From: Chitinophagaceae bacterium BSSC1
GTDB taxonomy: Bacteria > Bacteroidota > Bacteroidia > Chitinophagales > Chitinophagaceae
Reading direction: 5' to 3'
Assembly (NCBI GenBank): GCA_002256435.1
Contig: NKJC01000001.1
Span: 310,001 to 374,000 of the forward strand
Length of the DNA: 64,000 bases
The notes beneath the pieces are model-generated. The model ran no database searches. It was not told the DNA's origin and worked only from the letters and a program-made list of their open reading frames with translations. The translations under genes and the position numbers were made by a program. Below are positions 9,196 to 16,351 of the stretch, piece after piece (positions within the stretch are counted from its first letter, which is position 1; each line of letters opens with the position of its first letter).

Positions 9196-9915
9196 TTAAA
9201 ATTCTGTTTTGAATTCAATATACTTTAGGAATTCTTCTCTGGTTTTGTCTTCTTTAAATTTGCCGCTATAAAAAGCCGTGATGGTAGATGAGGTATCATC
9301 TTCTACGCCCCTGCTGGCAACACAAAGATGTTTGGCGTCTATTAATACTGCAATATCATCAGTACCCAAGGCTTTTTGTAATTCTTTACCAATTTGCATG
9401 GTTAGTCTTTCCTGTACTTGTGGGCGCTTGGCAAAATATTGAACTAGTCTATTTAGCTTACTCAAACCAACTACGGAACCATTGCTAATATAAGCCACGT
9501 GTGCCTTTCCAATGATAGGCACAAAATGGTGTTCACAATTGCTATAGAAAGAAATATTCTTTTCTACCAGCATTTGGTTGTACTGGTATTTGTTTTCAAA
9601 CATGGCCATATTGGGTTTGTTGGCCGGGTTCAAACCATTGAAAATTTCTTTCACATACATTTTAGCCACACGCTTTGGTGTACCCTTCAAACTATCGTCA
9701 GTAAGGTCTAATCCCAACGTTTCCATGATGGCAGTAAAGTGTTTTGTAATCTCTTCTACTTTTTGGTCATCAGATAGAACAAAAGCATCTGCACGCATGG
9801 GTGTATCCACTGAGGTACTCACGTGGTTATCTCCCATGTCATCAATCATGGTATCACTTAGCTCAATTTTCTCTCCATTAAGCTGGATATTCAACAAAGT
9901 TTCTTTCTGTTTCAT
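9196..9915 (-). CDS. folE: GTP cyclohydrolase I
   Basis: FolE converts GTP to 7,8-dihydroneopterin triphosphate, the entry to folate, biopterin and queuosine-type products. The 239-residue product contains the zinc and catalytic residues: C127 and the following histidines in SNCEHHFVPIIGKAHVAY, and the second Cys in AKHLCVASRGVEDDTSST. SKLNRLVQYFAKRPQVQERLT is the conserved central block. About 60 weakly conserved residues precede the core. The ATG at 9915 overlaps the upstream pterin synthase gene by 38 bp; an ATG at 9849 would shorten the protein to 217 residues and remove the overlap, so the start is uncertain. The overlap suggests translational coupling with the PTPS gene, whose substrate FolE makes. 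Confidence 0.95.
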   Translation of the reverse strand: MKQKETLLNIQLNGEKIELSDTMIDDMGDNHVSTSVDTPMRADAFVLSDDQKVEEITKHFTAIMETLGLDLTDDSLKGTPKRVAKMYVKEIFNGLNPANKPNMAMFENKYQYNQMLVEKNISFYSNCEHHFVPIIGKAHVAYISNGSVVGLSKLNRLVQYFAKRPQVQERLTMQIGKELQKALGTDDIAVLIDAKHLCVASRGVEDDTSSTITAFYSGKFKEDKTREEFLKYIEFKTEF

Positions 9916-10291
9916 ATAATCTTATTTGCAAATCCAAAGAAGGATCCAATTTATCTCTCAGCAAATCATAAATCACTACGGCTATATTTTCAGCACTAGG
10001 ATTTAACTGCGCAAATTCTTTGGTATCTAGGTTTAGATTTTTGTGATCAAATTTGTCCAGAACTAGTTCCTTAATCAGGTTACTCAGTTCTTTCATGTCT
10101 AACACATAACCCGTATCGGGGTTCGGCTCCCCTACTACTTTAACAATTAAGTCATAGTTGTGACCATGGTAATTGGGATTATTGCATAAACCGAAAACGC
10201 GTTGATTCTCCGTTTCAGACCATGCCGGATTGTTCAGGCGATGTGCTGCATTAAAATGTTCTTTGCGATATACGGCTACTTTCTTGCTCAA
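9878..10291 (-). CDS. 6-pyruvoyl-tetrahydropterin synthase family protein, copy 1
   Basis: A 137-residue protein of the PTPS/QueD family, which acts on dihydroneopterin triphosphate made by FolE. Three zinc histidines are visible: one in HFNAAHRL and two in NYHGHNY. The catalytic Cys is in VFGLCNNPN, and the LDHKNLNLD and YETERNFVEY blocks are present. The long insertion between the first His and the Cys, plus the GEPNPDTGYVLD and SAENIAVVIYDLL segments, resembles animal-type PTPS more than typical QueD, so a tetrahydrobiopterin-like product is possible. No ATG is available in frame near the start; TTG at 10291 gives MSKKVAVYRKEHF. The gene follows a structured leader of about 160 bases and overlaps folE. 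Confidence 0.88.
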   Translation of the reverse strand: MSKKVAVYRKEHFNAAHRLNNPAWSETENQRVFGLCNNPNYHGHNYDLIVKVVGEPNPDTGYVLDMKELSNLIKELVLDKFDHKNLNLDTKEFAQLNPSAENIAVVIYDLLRDKLDPSLDLQIRLYETERNFVEYPA

Positions 10292-10450
10292 TGTTATTGT
10301 TGGGGGTGAAAAAGCCCACCCAGTTTTTACTAGTTAAATTTGGAGCACACTTGACTCCTATCCATATTTTTGAAAGCTAAACTTACCTGTAAACCTTAGG
10401 CCTGGCACTGTTTCAGAAGTGTGCTGATCAAGTGGCCCTGCCAAAATAGC
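10292..10450 (-). promoter_or_regulatory. Structured leader before the first PTPS gene (possible cis-regulatory RNA)
   Basis: Read on the minus strand, this 159-base leader contains two mutually exclusive pairings. CACTTGA (10434-10428) can pair with TCAAGTG (10354-10348), or AGCACACTT (10425-10417) can pair with AAGTGTGCT (10352-10344). A hairpin GGGTG/CACCC (10321-10304) lies 12 bases before the TTG start. I do not recognise a known riboswitch class. The evidence is complementarity only. Confidence 0.35.
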
Positions 10451-10454
10451 TTTG

Positions 10455-10482
10455 CAAAGATACATACGATATAAATAACCAA
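10455..10482 (-). promoter_or_regulatory. Promoter of the PTPS copy 1 / folE unit
   Basis: TATCTTTG (10462-10455, minus strand) matches TAnnTTTG, with TTG (10482-10480) 17 nt upstream. It starts a transcript with a long leader. Confidence 0.5.
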
Positions 10483-10492
10483 GCAGTTTCTA

Positions 10493-10528
10493 TTTTGTTT
10501 AAATTTTTCAATAAAATTTTAAACAAAA
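10493..10528 (-). terminator. AT-only inverted repeat after the second PTPS gene
   Basis: TTTTGTTTAAA (10493-10503) and TTTAAACAAAA (10518-10528) form an A/T-rich hairpin between the two PTPS genes. It may act as a weak terminator. Confidence 0.4.
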
Positions 10529-10568
10529 AAGCAGTTATACCACTAATACAAAGCCCGAAAATGAAAAT

Positions 10569-10976
10569 TTATCCAAAATATTCCACATAGATTCTAGCTG
10601 TCTCATATAGCTTAACACAATGAAGCTGAACCTGTTCGGGTAAATGTGGTTGTAGTTGCTCCCAAATGGCCACGGCTAAATTTTCCGTGCTACACATTTT
10701 ATTTTTCATGAAGTCAACGTCTAGATTGAGGTTTTTGTGATCCAATTTGTCAACAACATGCAATTTCATTAATTGACTTAATTTTTTCACGTCAAAAACA
10801 AAACCGGTCTCGGGATCAGGCTCCCCCTTAATGGTTACGAATAGGTCAAAATTATGCCCATGCCAATTTTCATTGGCACATACCCCAAAAACTGCATCAT
10901 TTTGTTCCTTTGTCCAAGAAGGATTAAAGAGTTTATGGGCGGCATTAAAATGTTCTAATCTTGTCAAATAAACCAT
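10569..10976 (-). CDS. 6-pyruvoyl-tetrahydropterin synthase family protein, copy 2
   Basis: A 135-residue paralogue of the neighbouring PTPS gene. The zinc histidines lie in HFNAAHKL and NWHGHNF, the catalytic Cys in VFGVCANEN, and the LDHKNLNLD and STENLAVAIWEQL blocks match the animal-type PTPS pattern. The two copies keep the same spacing of motifs, so they arose by duplication, but they differ at many positions and are not a recent copy. One might make a biopterin precursor and the other a carboxy-pterin (QueD) product; sequence alone does not decide. The ATG at 10976 gives MVYLTRLEHFNAAH. It is separated from copy 1 by a promoter and an AT-rich hairpin, so the two copies may be separately controlled. 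Confidence 0.87.
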   Translation of the reverse strand: MVYLTRLEHFNAAHKLFNPSWTKEQNDAVFGVCANENWHGHNFDLFVTIKGEPDPETGFVFDVKKLSQLMKLHVVDKLDHKNLNLDVDFMKNKMCSTENLAVAIWEQLQPHLPEQVQLHCVKLYETARIYVEYFG

Positions 10977-10994
10977 TCTTCCTCAAAATTTTGG

Positions 10995-11023
10995 CAAAGC
11001 TACAACAAGCAAAGCAATTTCAA
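10995..11023 (-). promoter_or_regulatory. Promoter of PTPS copy 2
   Basis: TAGCTTTG (11002-10995, minus strand) matches TAnnTTTG, with TTG (11023-11021) 18 nt upstream. The ATG at 10976 follows within 20 bases. Confidence 0.5.
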
Positions 11024-11038
11024 TCCTACCTTAGCCCT

Positions 11039-11707
11039 ATGCGAGTAGTGATATCAGCTGCAACTGTTGGGGAATGGATGCCCAGTTATCTGAAAGTCAA
11101 TGAATTGTATACCAGCGAAAGCAGGCGCATGAAGTTGCATTTTCACCAGTCAGGTATTGGCATGTTAGCGGCAAGCTTCTCTCTGACAAAATTGATACTA
11201 GAAGAAAAACCAGACCTAGTAATACAGGTAGGAATTGCTGGTAGTTTTTCTACCCGCTATGAGTTAGGATCAGTATTGGCAGTAAAAGAGGAAATTATTG
11301 GGGACCTAGGAGTAGAAGAAGCTGGTAAATGGAAAGACCTGTTTGACATGAAGTTGGAAAAAAGCAGTTACCATCCATTTGAAAAAAGAAAATTACCCAA
11401 TCAATGGTTAGACAAATACAATGTACTTAACCTGCCTACTGTTACCGGTATCACTGTAAATGAAATTAGCACCAACCCTGAACGCATTGCAGAACTAAGC
11501 AAAAAGTATCATGCTGAATTAGAAAGTATGGAAGGAGCTGCACTACATTATGTAGCAAGAGAAACCAATACTGCCTTCTTACAAATCAGGGCCATTAGTA
11601 ACTTGGTTGGAGAAAGAAATAAAGCAAATTGGAAGATGGGTGAAGCCATTGGCAACCTCAATGAAACCATTTTGCAATACATTGACAAACTATATCAAAT
11701 AGCTTAA
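11039..11707 (+). CDS. mqnB: Futalosine hydrolase
   Basis: A 222-residue nucleosidase of the MTA/SAH nucleosidase (PNP/UDP phosphorylase) superfamily. MqnB removes hypoxanthine from futalosine in the alternative menaquinone pathway. Visible blocks are VVISAATVGEW at the N-terminus, DLVIQVGIAGSFSTRYELGSVLAVKEEIIGD in the core, and ESMEGAALHYVARE, which holds the substrate-binding Glu-Met-Glu and resembles the catalytic region of nucleosidases. The assignment rests on the next gene, mqnD, only 6 bp downstream, which acts in the same pathway; without it, MTA/SAH nucleosidase would be the alternative. The ATG at 11039 gives MRVVISAATVGEW. An open frame from 10961 overlaps the divergent PTPS gene and is unlikely to be used. 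Confidence 0.87.
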   Translation: MRVVISAATVGEWMPSYLKVNELYTSESRRMKLHFHQSGIGMLAASFSLTKLILEEKPDLVIQVGIAGSFSTRYELGSVLAVKEEIIGDLGVEEAGKWKDLFDMKLEKSSYHPFEKRKLPNQWLDKYNVLNLPTVTGITVNEISTNPERIAELSKKYHAELESMEGAALHYVARETNTAFLQIRAISNLVGERNKANWKMGEAIGNLNETILQYIDKLYQIA

Positions 11708-11713
11708 ACTACT

Positions 11714-12517
11714 ATGCGTCTTACTCTAGGTTTTTCTCCTTGCCCCAATGATACCTTTATTTTTGATGCACTGGTCAATGGCAAAATTGATACGGGAGAT
11801 CTACAATTTGATGTTGTACTTGAAGACGTTCAAACCCTGAATGAATGGGCATTAGCGGGAAAATTGGATATTTCAAAAATCAGTTATGGCGTATGGCCGA
11901 TGCTACAAAACAAGTATCAGTTATTAGAAAGCGGTGGTGCATTGGGTAAGGGAGTTGGACCACTATTAATTACCAAAAACCCTAAAGCAACATTGAGTGA
12001 TGTTGACCAAATGAATATTGCCATACCAGGCACTAACACCACGGCACACATGCTTTTCTCCATGGCATTCCCTGAAGCTAGAAAAAAACAATTCATGGTT
12101 TTTCATGAAATAGAACAAGCCGTACTAGATGGTAAAGTTGATGCAGGGGTGATTATTCACGAGAACCGTTTTACTTATCAAGACAAAGGATTGTTGAAAT
12201 TGATGGATTTGGGAGAAAACTGGGAACAAAGCTTGCAATGTCCCATTCCATTGGGAGGAATAGTGATGCGCAATCATTTTGAGCCATCGCTCCGCGATAC
12301 TATTAATGCTTTAATCAAAGAATCTGTTCAATTTTCATTTGCCAATTATCCAACCCTTGCTCCATATGTTCGCCAGCATGCACAAGAAATGAGTGAGGCT
12401 GTAATGCGCCAGCATATTGATTTGTACGTGAATGATTTCTCTATTGAATTGGGAGTAGATGGACACAAAGCAGTAGCATCATTATTAGAAGTTTATCAGC
12501 AGTTGCAGAACAACTAG
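11714..12517 (+). CDS. mqnD: 1,4-dihydroxy-6-naphthoate synthase
   Basis: MqnD converts cyclic dehypoxanthine futalosine to 1,4-dihydroxy-6-naphthoate, the naphthoquinone precursor of menaquinone. The 267-residue protein has the periplasmic-binding-protein-like fold of the MqnA/MqnD family. It begins LGFSPCPNDTFIFDALVNGKID, the characteristic MqnD N-terminus, and has KISYGVWPML, IAIPGTNTTAHML, the active-site region VIIHENRFTY, and CPIPLGGIVMRNH. It follows mqnB by 6 bp. MqnA, MqnC and MqnE are not in the window. Together the two genes show that this organism makes menaquinone by the futalosine route. Confidence 0.95.
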   Translation: MRLTLGFSPCPNDTFIFDALVNGKIDTGDLQFDVVLEDVQTLNEWALAGKLDISKISYGVWPMLQNKYQLLESGGALGKGVGPLLITKNPKATLSDVDQMNIAIPGTNTTAHMLFSMAFPEARKKQFMVFHEIEQAVLDGKVDAGVIIHENRFTYQDKGLLKLMDLGENWEQSLQCPIPLGGIVMRNHFEPSLRDTINALIKESVQFSFANYPTLAPYVRQHAQEMSEAVMRQHIDLYVNDFSIELGVDGHKAVASLLEVYQQLQNN

Positions 12518-12538
12518 AACATCATTCTTTATGCTAAA

Positions 12539-13867
12539 TCAACTATTGCCTTGTGGCTTTAAGGCCTTGGCATATACTTCTAATACGCGTTTTCTAGCTT
12601 CTTCATGTACCACAATGGGTTTGGGATAATTGAATTCTTGAAACTCAGGTACCCACTTGCGGATATACTTCAATTCTTTATCAAACTTTTCTGTTTGCAA
12701 AGCTGGGTTGAATACCCTAAAATAAGGAGCAGCATCACAACCACTGCTACTTGCCCACTGCCAACCTCCATTATTAGCGGCCAAGTCAAAGTCCAATAAT
12801 TTTTGGGCAAAATAAGCTTCTCCCCATCGCCAATCAATAAGCAAATGCTTGATTAAAAAAGAGGCTGTGATCATGCGCACGCGATTATGCATAAAGCCAG
12901 TGGCATTTAACTCTCTCATACCAGCGTCTACAATGGGATAACCAGTTTGGCCATTGCACCATGCCTTAAACTCTGATTCATTATTGCGCCATTCAATGGC
13001 TTCGTATGCTGGTTTAAAAGATTTTCCCTGACCAACATGCGGAAAATGCCAGAGAATCATGTGGTAGAATTCGCGCCAGATTAATTCATTTAAAAAAGTT
13101 TCACTAACCGCTTTTGCCCTTACTGCTAAAGCCCTAATACTAATGGTACCAAAACGTAGGTGAACACCCAGCTTGGAAGTGCCATGATCAAGCGCAGGAA
13201 AGTCTCTGTTTTCTTTGTACTTAGCAACAATCTCTTTTTTCCAGGCTTTGGCAGGAAAATGAATATTGGAAGCAGTGAAACCAATTGATTCCAAACTAGG
13301 CAATGCCAGAGGCGATAGTTTAATAAAATAATCCTGATATTTTTCTACAGGATAGGCTTTCAAATAATCATCCGTTAGTTTGGCTTTCCATTTTCTTGAA
13401 TAGGGCGTAAAGACTGTATAGGGAGTTCCATCATCTTTTAACACTTCATCCTTTTCTAAAATTACTTGGTCTTTAAAAGACTGATATGCCACTTTGTGTT
13501 CATTCAAAAAATTGGCAATAGCTGCGTCTCTTTGTATGGCGGATGGTTCATAGTCGTGATTGCTGAAAACGCATGCTATGCTGTATTTTTTTGTCAATGC
13601 TTTGAAACAGTCCAAGGGTTTTCCGTGAAGCACTTCTAAGCTTGAACCCAATGCTACCAATTCAGTTTGCATCTCTTGCAATGCCGCGTGTATAAAACTG
13701 ACCCTAGCATCGGTTTTATCTTCTAACTGGTCTAAAATTTCTGTATCAAAAATGAATACTGGCAAAACTGGTAAGCCAGCTTTTAAAGCATGGTATAGCC
13801 CAGCATTGTCTTTGAGGCGGAGGTCTCTTCTAAACCACATGATATTGATGCTGTTTGCATTGCTCAT
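12539..13867 (-). CDS. phr: Deoxyribodipyrimidine photolyase (cryptochrome/photolyase family)
   Basis: A 442-residue flavoprotein that repairs UV-induced cyclobutane pyrimidine dimers with blue light. It opens with NIMWFRRDLRLKDNAGLYHAL, the antenna-domain signature of class I photolyases. The C-terminal FAD domain has LGVHLRFGTISIRAL, the ELIWREFYHMILW segment, MRELNATGFMHNRVRMITASFLIKHLLIDW, and DLAANNGGWQWASSSGCDAAPYFRVFNP, which contains flavin contacts and the tryptophan of the electron-transfer chain. Length is within the range of CPD photolyases. A (6-4) or cryptochrome role cannot be excluded by eye. A 12-bp palindrome GACAAATTTGTC (13876-13887) lies just before the start. The gene ends close to the mqnD end, in convergent orientation. 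Confidence 0.93.
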   Translation of the reverse strand: MSNANSINIMWFRRDLRLKDNAGLYHALKAGLPVLPVFIFDTEILDQLEDKTDARVSFIHAALQEMQTELVALGSSLEVLHGKPLDCFKALTKKYSIACVFSNHDYEPSAIQRDAAIANFLNEHKVAYQSFKDQVILEKDEVLKDDGTPYTVFTPYSRKWKAKLTDDYLKAYPVEKYQDYFIKLSPLALPSLESIGFTASNIHFPAKAWKKEIVAKYKENRDFPALDHGTSKLGVHLRFGTISIRALAVRAKAVSETFLNELIWREFYHMILWHFPHVGQGKSFKPAYEAIEWRNNESEFKAWCNGQTGYPIVDAGMRELNATGFMHNRVRMITASFLIKHLLIDWRWGEAYFAQKLLDFDLAANNGGWQWASSSGCDAAPYFRVFNPALQTEKFDKELKYIRKWVPEFQEFNYPKPIVVHEEARKRVLEVYAKALKPQGNS

Positions 13868-13909
13868 AGTATAAAGACAAATTTGTCAAGAAAAGGTTGA
13901 TTCCAAAAC

Positions 13910-13935
13910 AAAAGGGCCACCCGGTTGGGTGGCCC
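13910..13935 (-). terminator. Intrinsic terminator of the OmpA-like gene
   Basis: GGGCCACCC (13914-13922) and GGGTGGCCC (13927-13935) form a 9-bp GC-rich stem with a GGTT loop. On the minus strand it is followed by TTTTGTT. Confidence 0.9.
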
Positions 13936-13959
13936 TTTTTATCTTAAGTATTGATAAGA

Positions 13960-15348
13960 TTAGTCTTTGAAAGAAGGAACCAAAGTAACGTTCCTGTTTT
14001 CTTTTCTACCAGCTTTAGTCTTATTGTCAGCTTTAGGTTTAGAAGAACCATTAGCAACAGTAGTTAGACGGTCAGCAGAGATTCCTTTGTCAGTGAATGC
14101 TTTTTTAACAGCATCAGCACGTTTTTGAGACAATGGCATATTGATTTTGTCATTACCAGTAACGTCAGTGTTACCTTGAATTTCCAATTGTAGTTTTGGA
14201 TATTTAGCTAACAAATCTAATACTGGGTCAAATTTAGATTTTGCAATCTTAGCATCTACCAATTTAGCGGTATTGATAACAAAGTAGAAAGATTTAGCTG
14301 CTTCATTCAATACTGGAGTCATATCAGGACAACCGTAGTTAGATGCAACACCAGCTTCGTTAGGACATTTGTCTTGCTCGTCGTTTACACCATCACCATC
14401 AGTATCAGGGATAGGGCAACCAGCGTATTTAGCCAAACCTGGAACAGTAGGACATTTGTCTTGCTCGTCATTAATACCATCTTTATCGGTATCAGGAACT
14501 GGGCAACCTTGGTATTTAGCCAAACCTGGAACAGTAGGACACTTGTCTTGCTCATCATTGATACCATCTTTATCAGTATCAGGTACTGGGCAACCTTGGT
14601 ATTTAGCAACACCAGGAACAGTAGGACATTTATCCAAGCTATCAACAATACCATCGCTATCAGTATCCACTGGAGCAGCAGCAACAACAGGTACAACTGG
14701 TGGAACAACTTTCTTAGCAAACAGTCTCACTTTCACGCCAAATTGGAAACCTTCATTTTTAAAGGTATGACCTAATTTACCTACGTTAGGGTTTTTGTCA
14801 TATTTGAGATCGCTGATACCATAAATATAACGACCATAGATCTGAACAGTTTTGGTTGGAAACAATTCAAAACCTGCAGTAAGTGCAGTGCTAACAGAAG
14901 TGAAATTACGCTTGAAATATCCACCACCTGCGTCATTTTTCAAGGTATTCAAGAAGTCAACTTGTCCACCGCCAGTTAAAGCAAAATTTTTGCTTGTTTG
15001 GTATTTTAAAAAGATTGGTAAAGATTGGTATTGCATGGTACCTGCAAATTGCTTAATGGTACCAACCTGAGATTTTACATTGTATTTCAATACACTCCAC
15101 TGACCTTGCGCTTCTAAAGACCATTTAGTAGACAAAGGTACGTTTAGGTATAAACCACCAGCCCATCCAAGGTCATATTTGTAATCTATATTGGATGTAT
15201 TTGTTCTGAACTGTGTGTAGTTCAATGCACCTAATAAACCACCAGAAATACCTGGCTTAACGGCTTTAGTTGTTTGGGCCATAGAAGTCATGGCTACCAT
15301 CAGCGTTGCAACTAAGAGCAACAAGGGACTGAATTTTTTCATTTTCAT
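13960..15348 (-). CDS. OmpA-family protein with thrombospondin type 3 repeats
   Basis: A 462-residue envelope protein. The ATG at 15348 gives a signal peptide (MKMKKFSPLLLLVATLMVAMTSMAQ). Next come an N-terminal beta-barrel of about 190 residues and an Ala/Pro/Val linker. Four Asp-rich units of 29 residues follow (DxDxDGINDxxDKCP type, calcium-binding TSP3 repeats). The C-terminal OmpA domain has QGNTDVTG, LSQKRADAVKKAF and GRKENRN, including the Asp and Arg that grip the diaminopimelate of peptidoglycan. It should anchor the outer membrane to the wall. A consensus promoter lies 60-90 bases upstream and a strong terminator follows, so it is a single-gene unit, probably abundantly expressed. 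Confidence 0.93.
   Translation of the reverse strand: MKMKKFSPLLLLVATLMVAMTSMAQTTKAVKPGISGGLLGALNYTQFRTNTSNIDYKYDLGWAGGLYLNVPLSTKWSLEAQGQWSVLKYNVKSQVGTIKQFAGTMQYQSLPIFLKYQTSKNFALTGGGQVDFLNTLKNDAGGGYFKRNFTSVSTALTAGFELFPTKTVQIYGRYIYGISDLKYDKNPNVGKLGHTFKNEGFQFGVKVRLFAKKVVPPVVPVVAAAPVDTDSDGIVDSLDKCPTVPGVAKYQGCPVPDTDKDGINDEQDKCPTVPGLAKYQGCPVPDTDKDGINDEQDKCPTVPGLAKYAGCPIPDTDGDGVNDEQDKCPNEAGVASNYGCPDMTPVLNEAAKSFYFVINTAKLVDAKIAKSKFDPVLDLLAKYPKLQLEIQGNTDVTGNDKINMPLSQKRADAVKKAFTDKGISADRLTTVANGSSKPKADNKTKAGRKENRNVTLVPSFKD
14360..14650 (-). repeat. 87-bp tandem repeats encoding the TSP3 units
   Basis: The DNA repeats with an 87-bp period (for example the GTCTTGCTCG block at 14371, 14458 and 14545). The middle units are nearly identical at base level, including silent sites, which suggests recent unit duplication or conversion. 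Confidence 0.85.
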
Positions 15349-15405
15349 AATTTTATTTTGATTGCTTTTCATCCAACACTCAGCGGGGCTGAAATGGAAA
15401 CAGGG

Positions 15406-15435
15406 CAAATTTATAGTATATCAGTAAATTAACAA
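15406..15435 (-). promoter_or_regulatory. Consensus promoter of the OmpA-like gene
   Basis: TTG (15435-15433), a 19-nt spacer and TAAATTTG (15413-15406) on the minus strand fit the Bacteroidota sigma-A consensus exactly. Confidence 0.7.
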
Positions 15436-15465
15436 CTATTGTTTTACCTGATTTTCAGTGAATTT

Positions 15466-16305
15466 CTAAAAAAACAGTGTTTTAAACAGAAAATTTGCCA
15501 TTTGAGCTTCGTAATTAGCGGTCTGTAGCTGTTTTACCCATCGAATTCCATATATGGCATTTGTCAAAAATATCTCGGAAGCTTGCAAAATTTCATCCAA
15601 TTCAAGGGTTGATTCAACTACGGGAATGTTTCTTTTGCGCATTTCCGTTAAAACATGCCTTCTCATGACACCTTCTACTGGACCCTCTGATAAAGCTGGT
15701 GTTTTAACAAGACCGTCTTTTACTATAAATACATTGGCAATAGTAGCATCGGCCAACCTATTATAAGGATTAAACAGAAATGCATCATTGAGATGATTTT
15801 CTTTGGCCCAGATGGCGGCAATGGCGTAATTCAGGTAATTATTAGTCTTTAAATGAGAAAATCCATCACAGACTTTTTTGGCGTCTTGGAATATATCTAC
15901 CACCAACCCATTTTCATTGATCTTATTATTAGACTCATTCAAGTCCCAGGTTTGAATTAGGTGGTGTGGAAAATGATTGATCCTATCATAGATGCCACCC
16001 TCTCCCCTATAAATAGTTAACCGAACCCTAGCTAAACCATGGTGTCCATTTTTCTTTACAAGTTCATTGATTTGCGTCTCTAGATACGCTCTTGTAAAAA
16101 AACTAGGTGGCTGAAACTTAAGCCTATCAAGGGTTTTGAACAAACGCTCAAAATGATAATCGGCCAACTGAATTTGCCCATCTCTAAATTTCATGGTCTC
16201 AAAAAATCCATCACCATATCTAAAGGAACGGTTATCCGGCAAAATCAAAGCCTTGTCTGAGCGAAGCATTTGACCATCAGCATAAAGAAAATTGGTAGTT
16301 GACAT
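15466..16305 (-). CDS. Class IV aminotransferase, aminodeoxychorismate lyase-like
   Basis: A 279-residue PLP enzyme of fold type IV (branched-chain aminotransferase, D-amino-acid aminotransferase, PabC). It has FRYGDGFFETMKFRDGQI at the N-terminus, RVRLTIYRGEGG in the middle, the PLP lysine in FSHLKTNNYLNYA, the LADATIANVFIV block, and VEGVMRRHVL. The LKTNNYL version of the lysine motif is close to aminodeoxychorismate lyase, which makes p-aminobenzoate for folate, so I favour PabC. The IlvE/DAAT families are alternatives, and Bacteroidota PabC-like enzymes are hard to tell apart by eye. The gene is divergent from the Nif3-like gene, and a TATCTTTG box (16317-16310) lies almost at the ATG, predicting little or no leader. 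Confidence 0.75.
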   Translation of the reverse strand: MSTTNFLYADGQMLRSDKALILPDNRSFRYGDGFFETMKFRDGQIQLADYHFERLFKTLDRLKFQPPSFFTRAYLETQINELVKKNGHHGLARVRLTIYRGEGGIYDRINHFPHHLIQTWDLNESNNKINENGLVVDIFQDAKKVCDGFSHLKTNNYLNYAIAAIWAKENHLNDAFLFNPYNRLADATIANVFIVKDGLVKTPALSEGPVEGVMRRHVLTEMRKRNIPVVESTLELDEILQASEIFLTNAIYGIRWVKQLQTANYEAQMANFLFKTLFF

Positions 16306-16351
16306 GCAACAAAGATAGAATGAAGCTAATTTAGCCTTCTAATTTAGTTGC

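Noticed and set aside
14369..14775. Long open frames on the plus strand and other minus frame opposite the TSP3 repeats
   Set aside because: They are shadows of the repetitive OmpA-like gene; repeats naturally leave all frames open.
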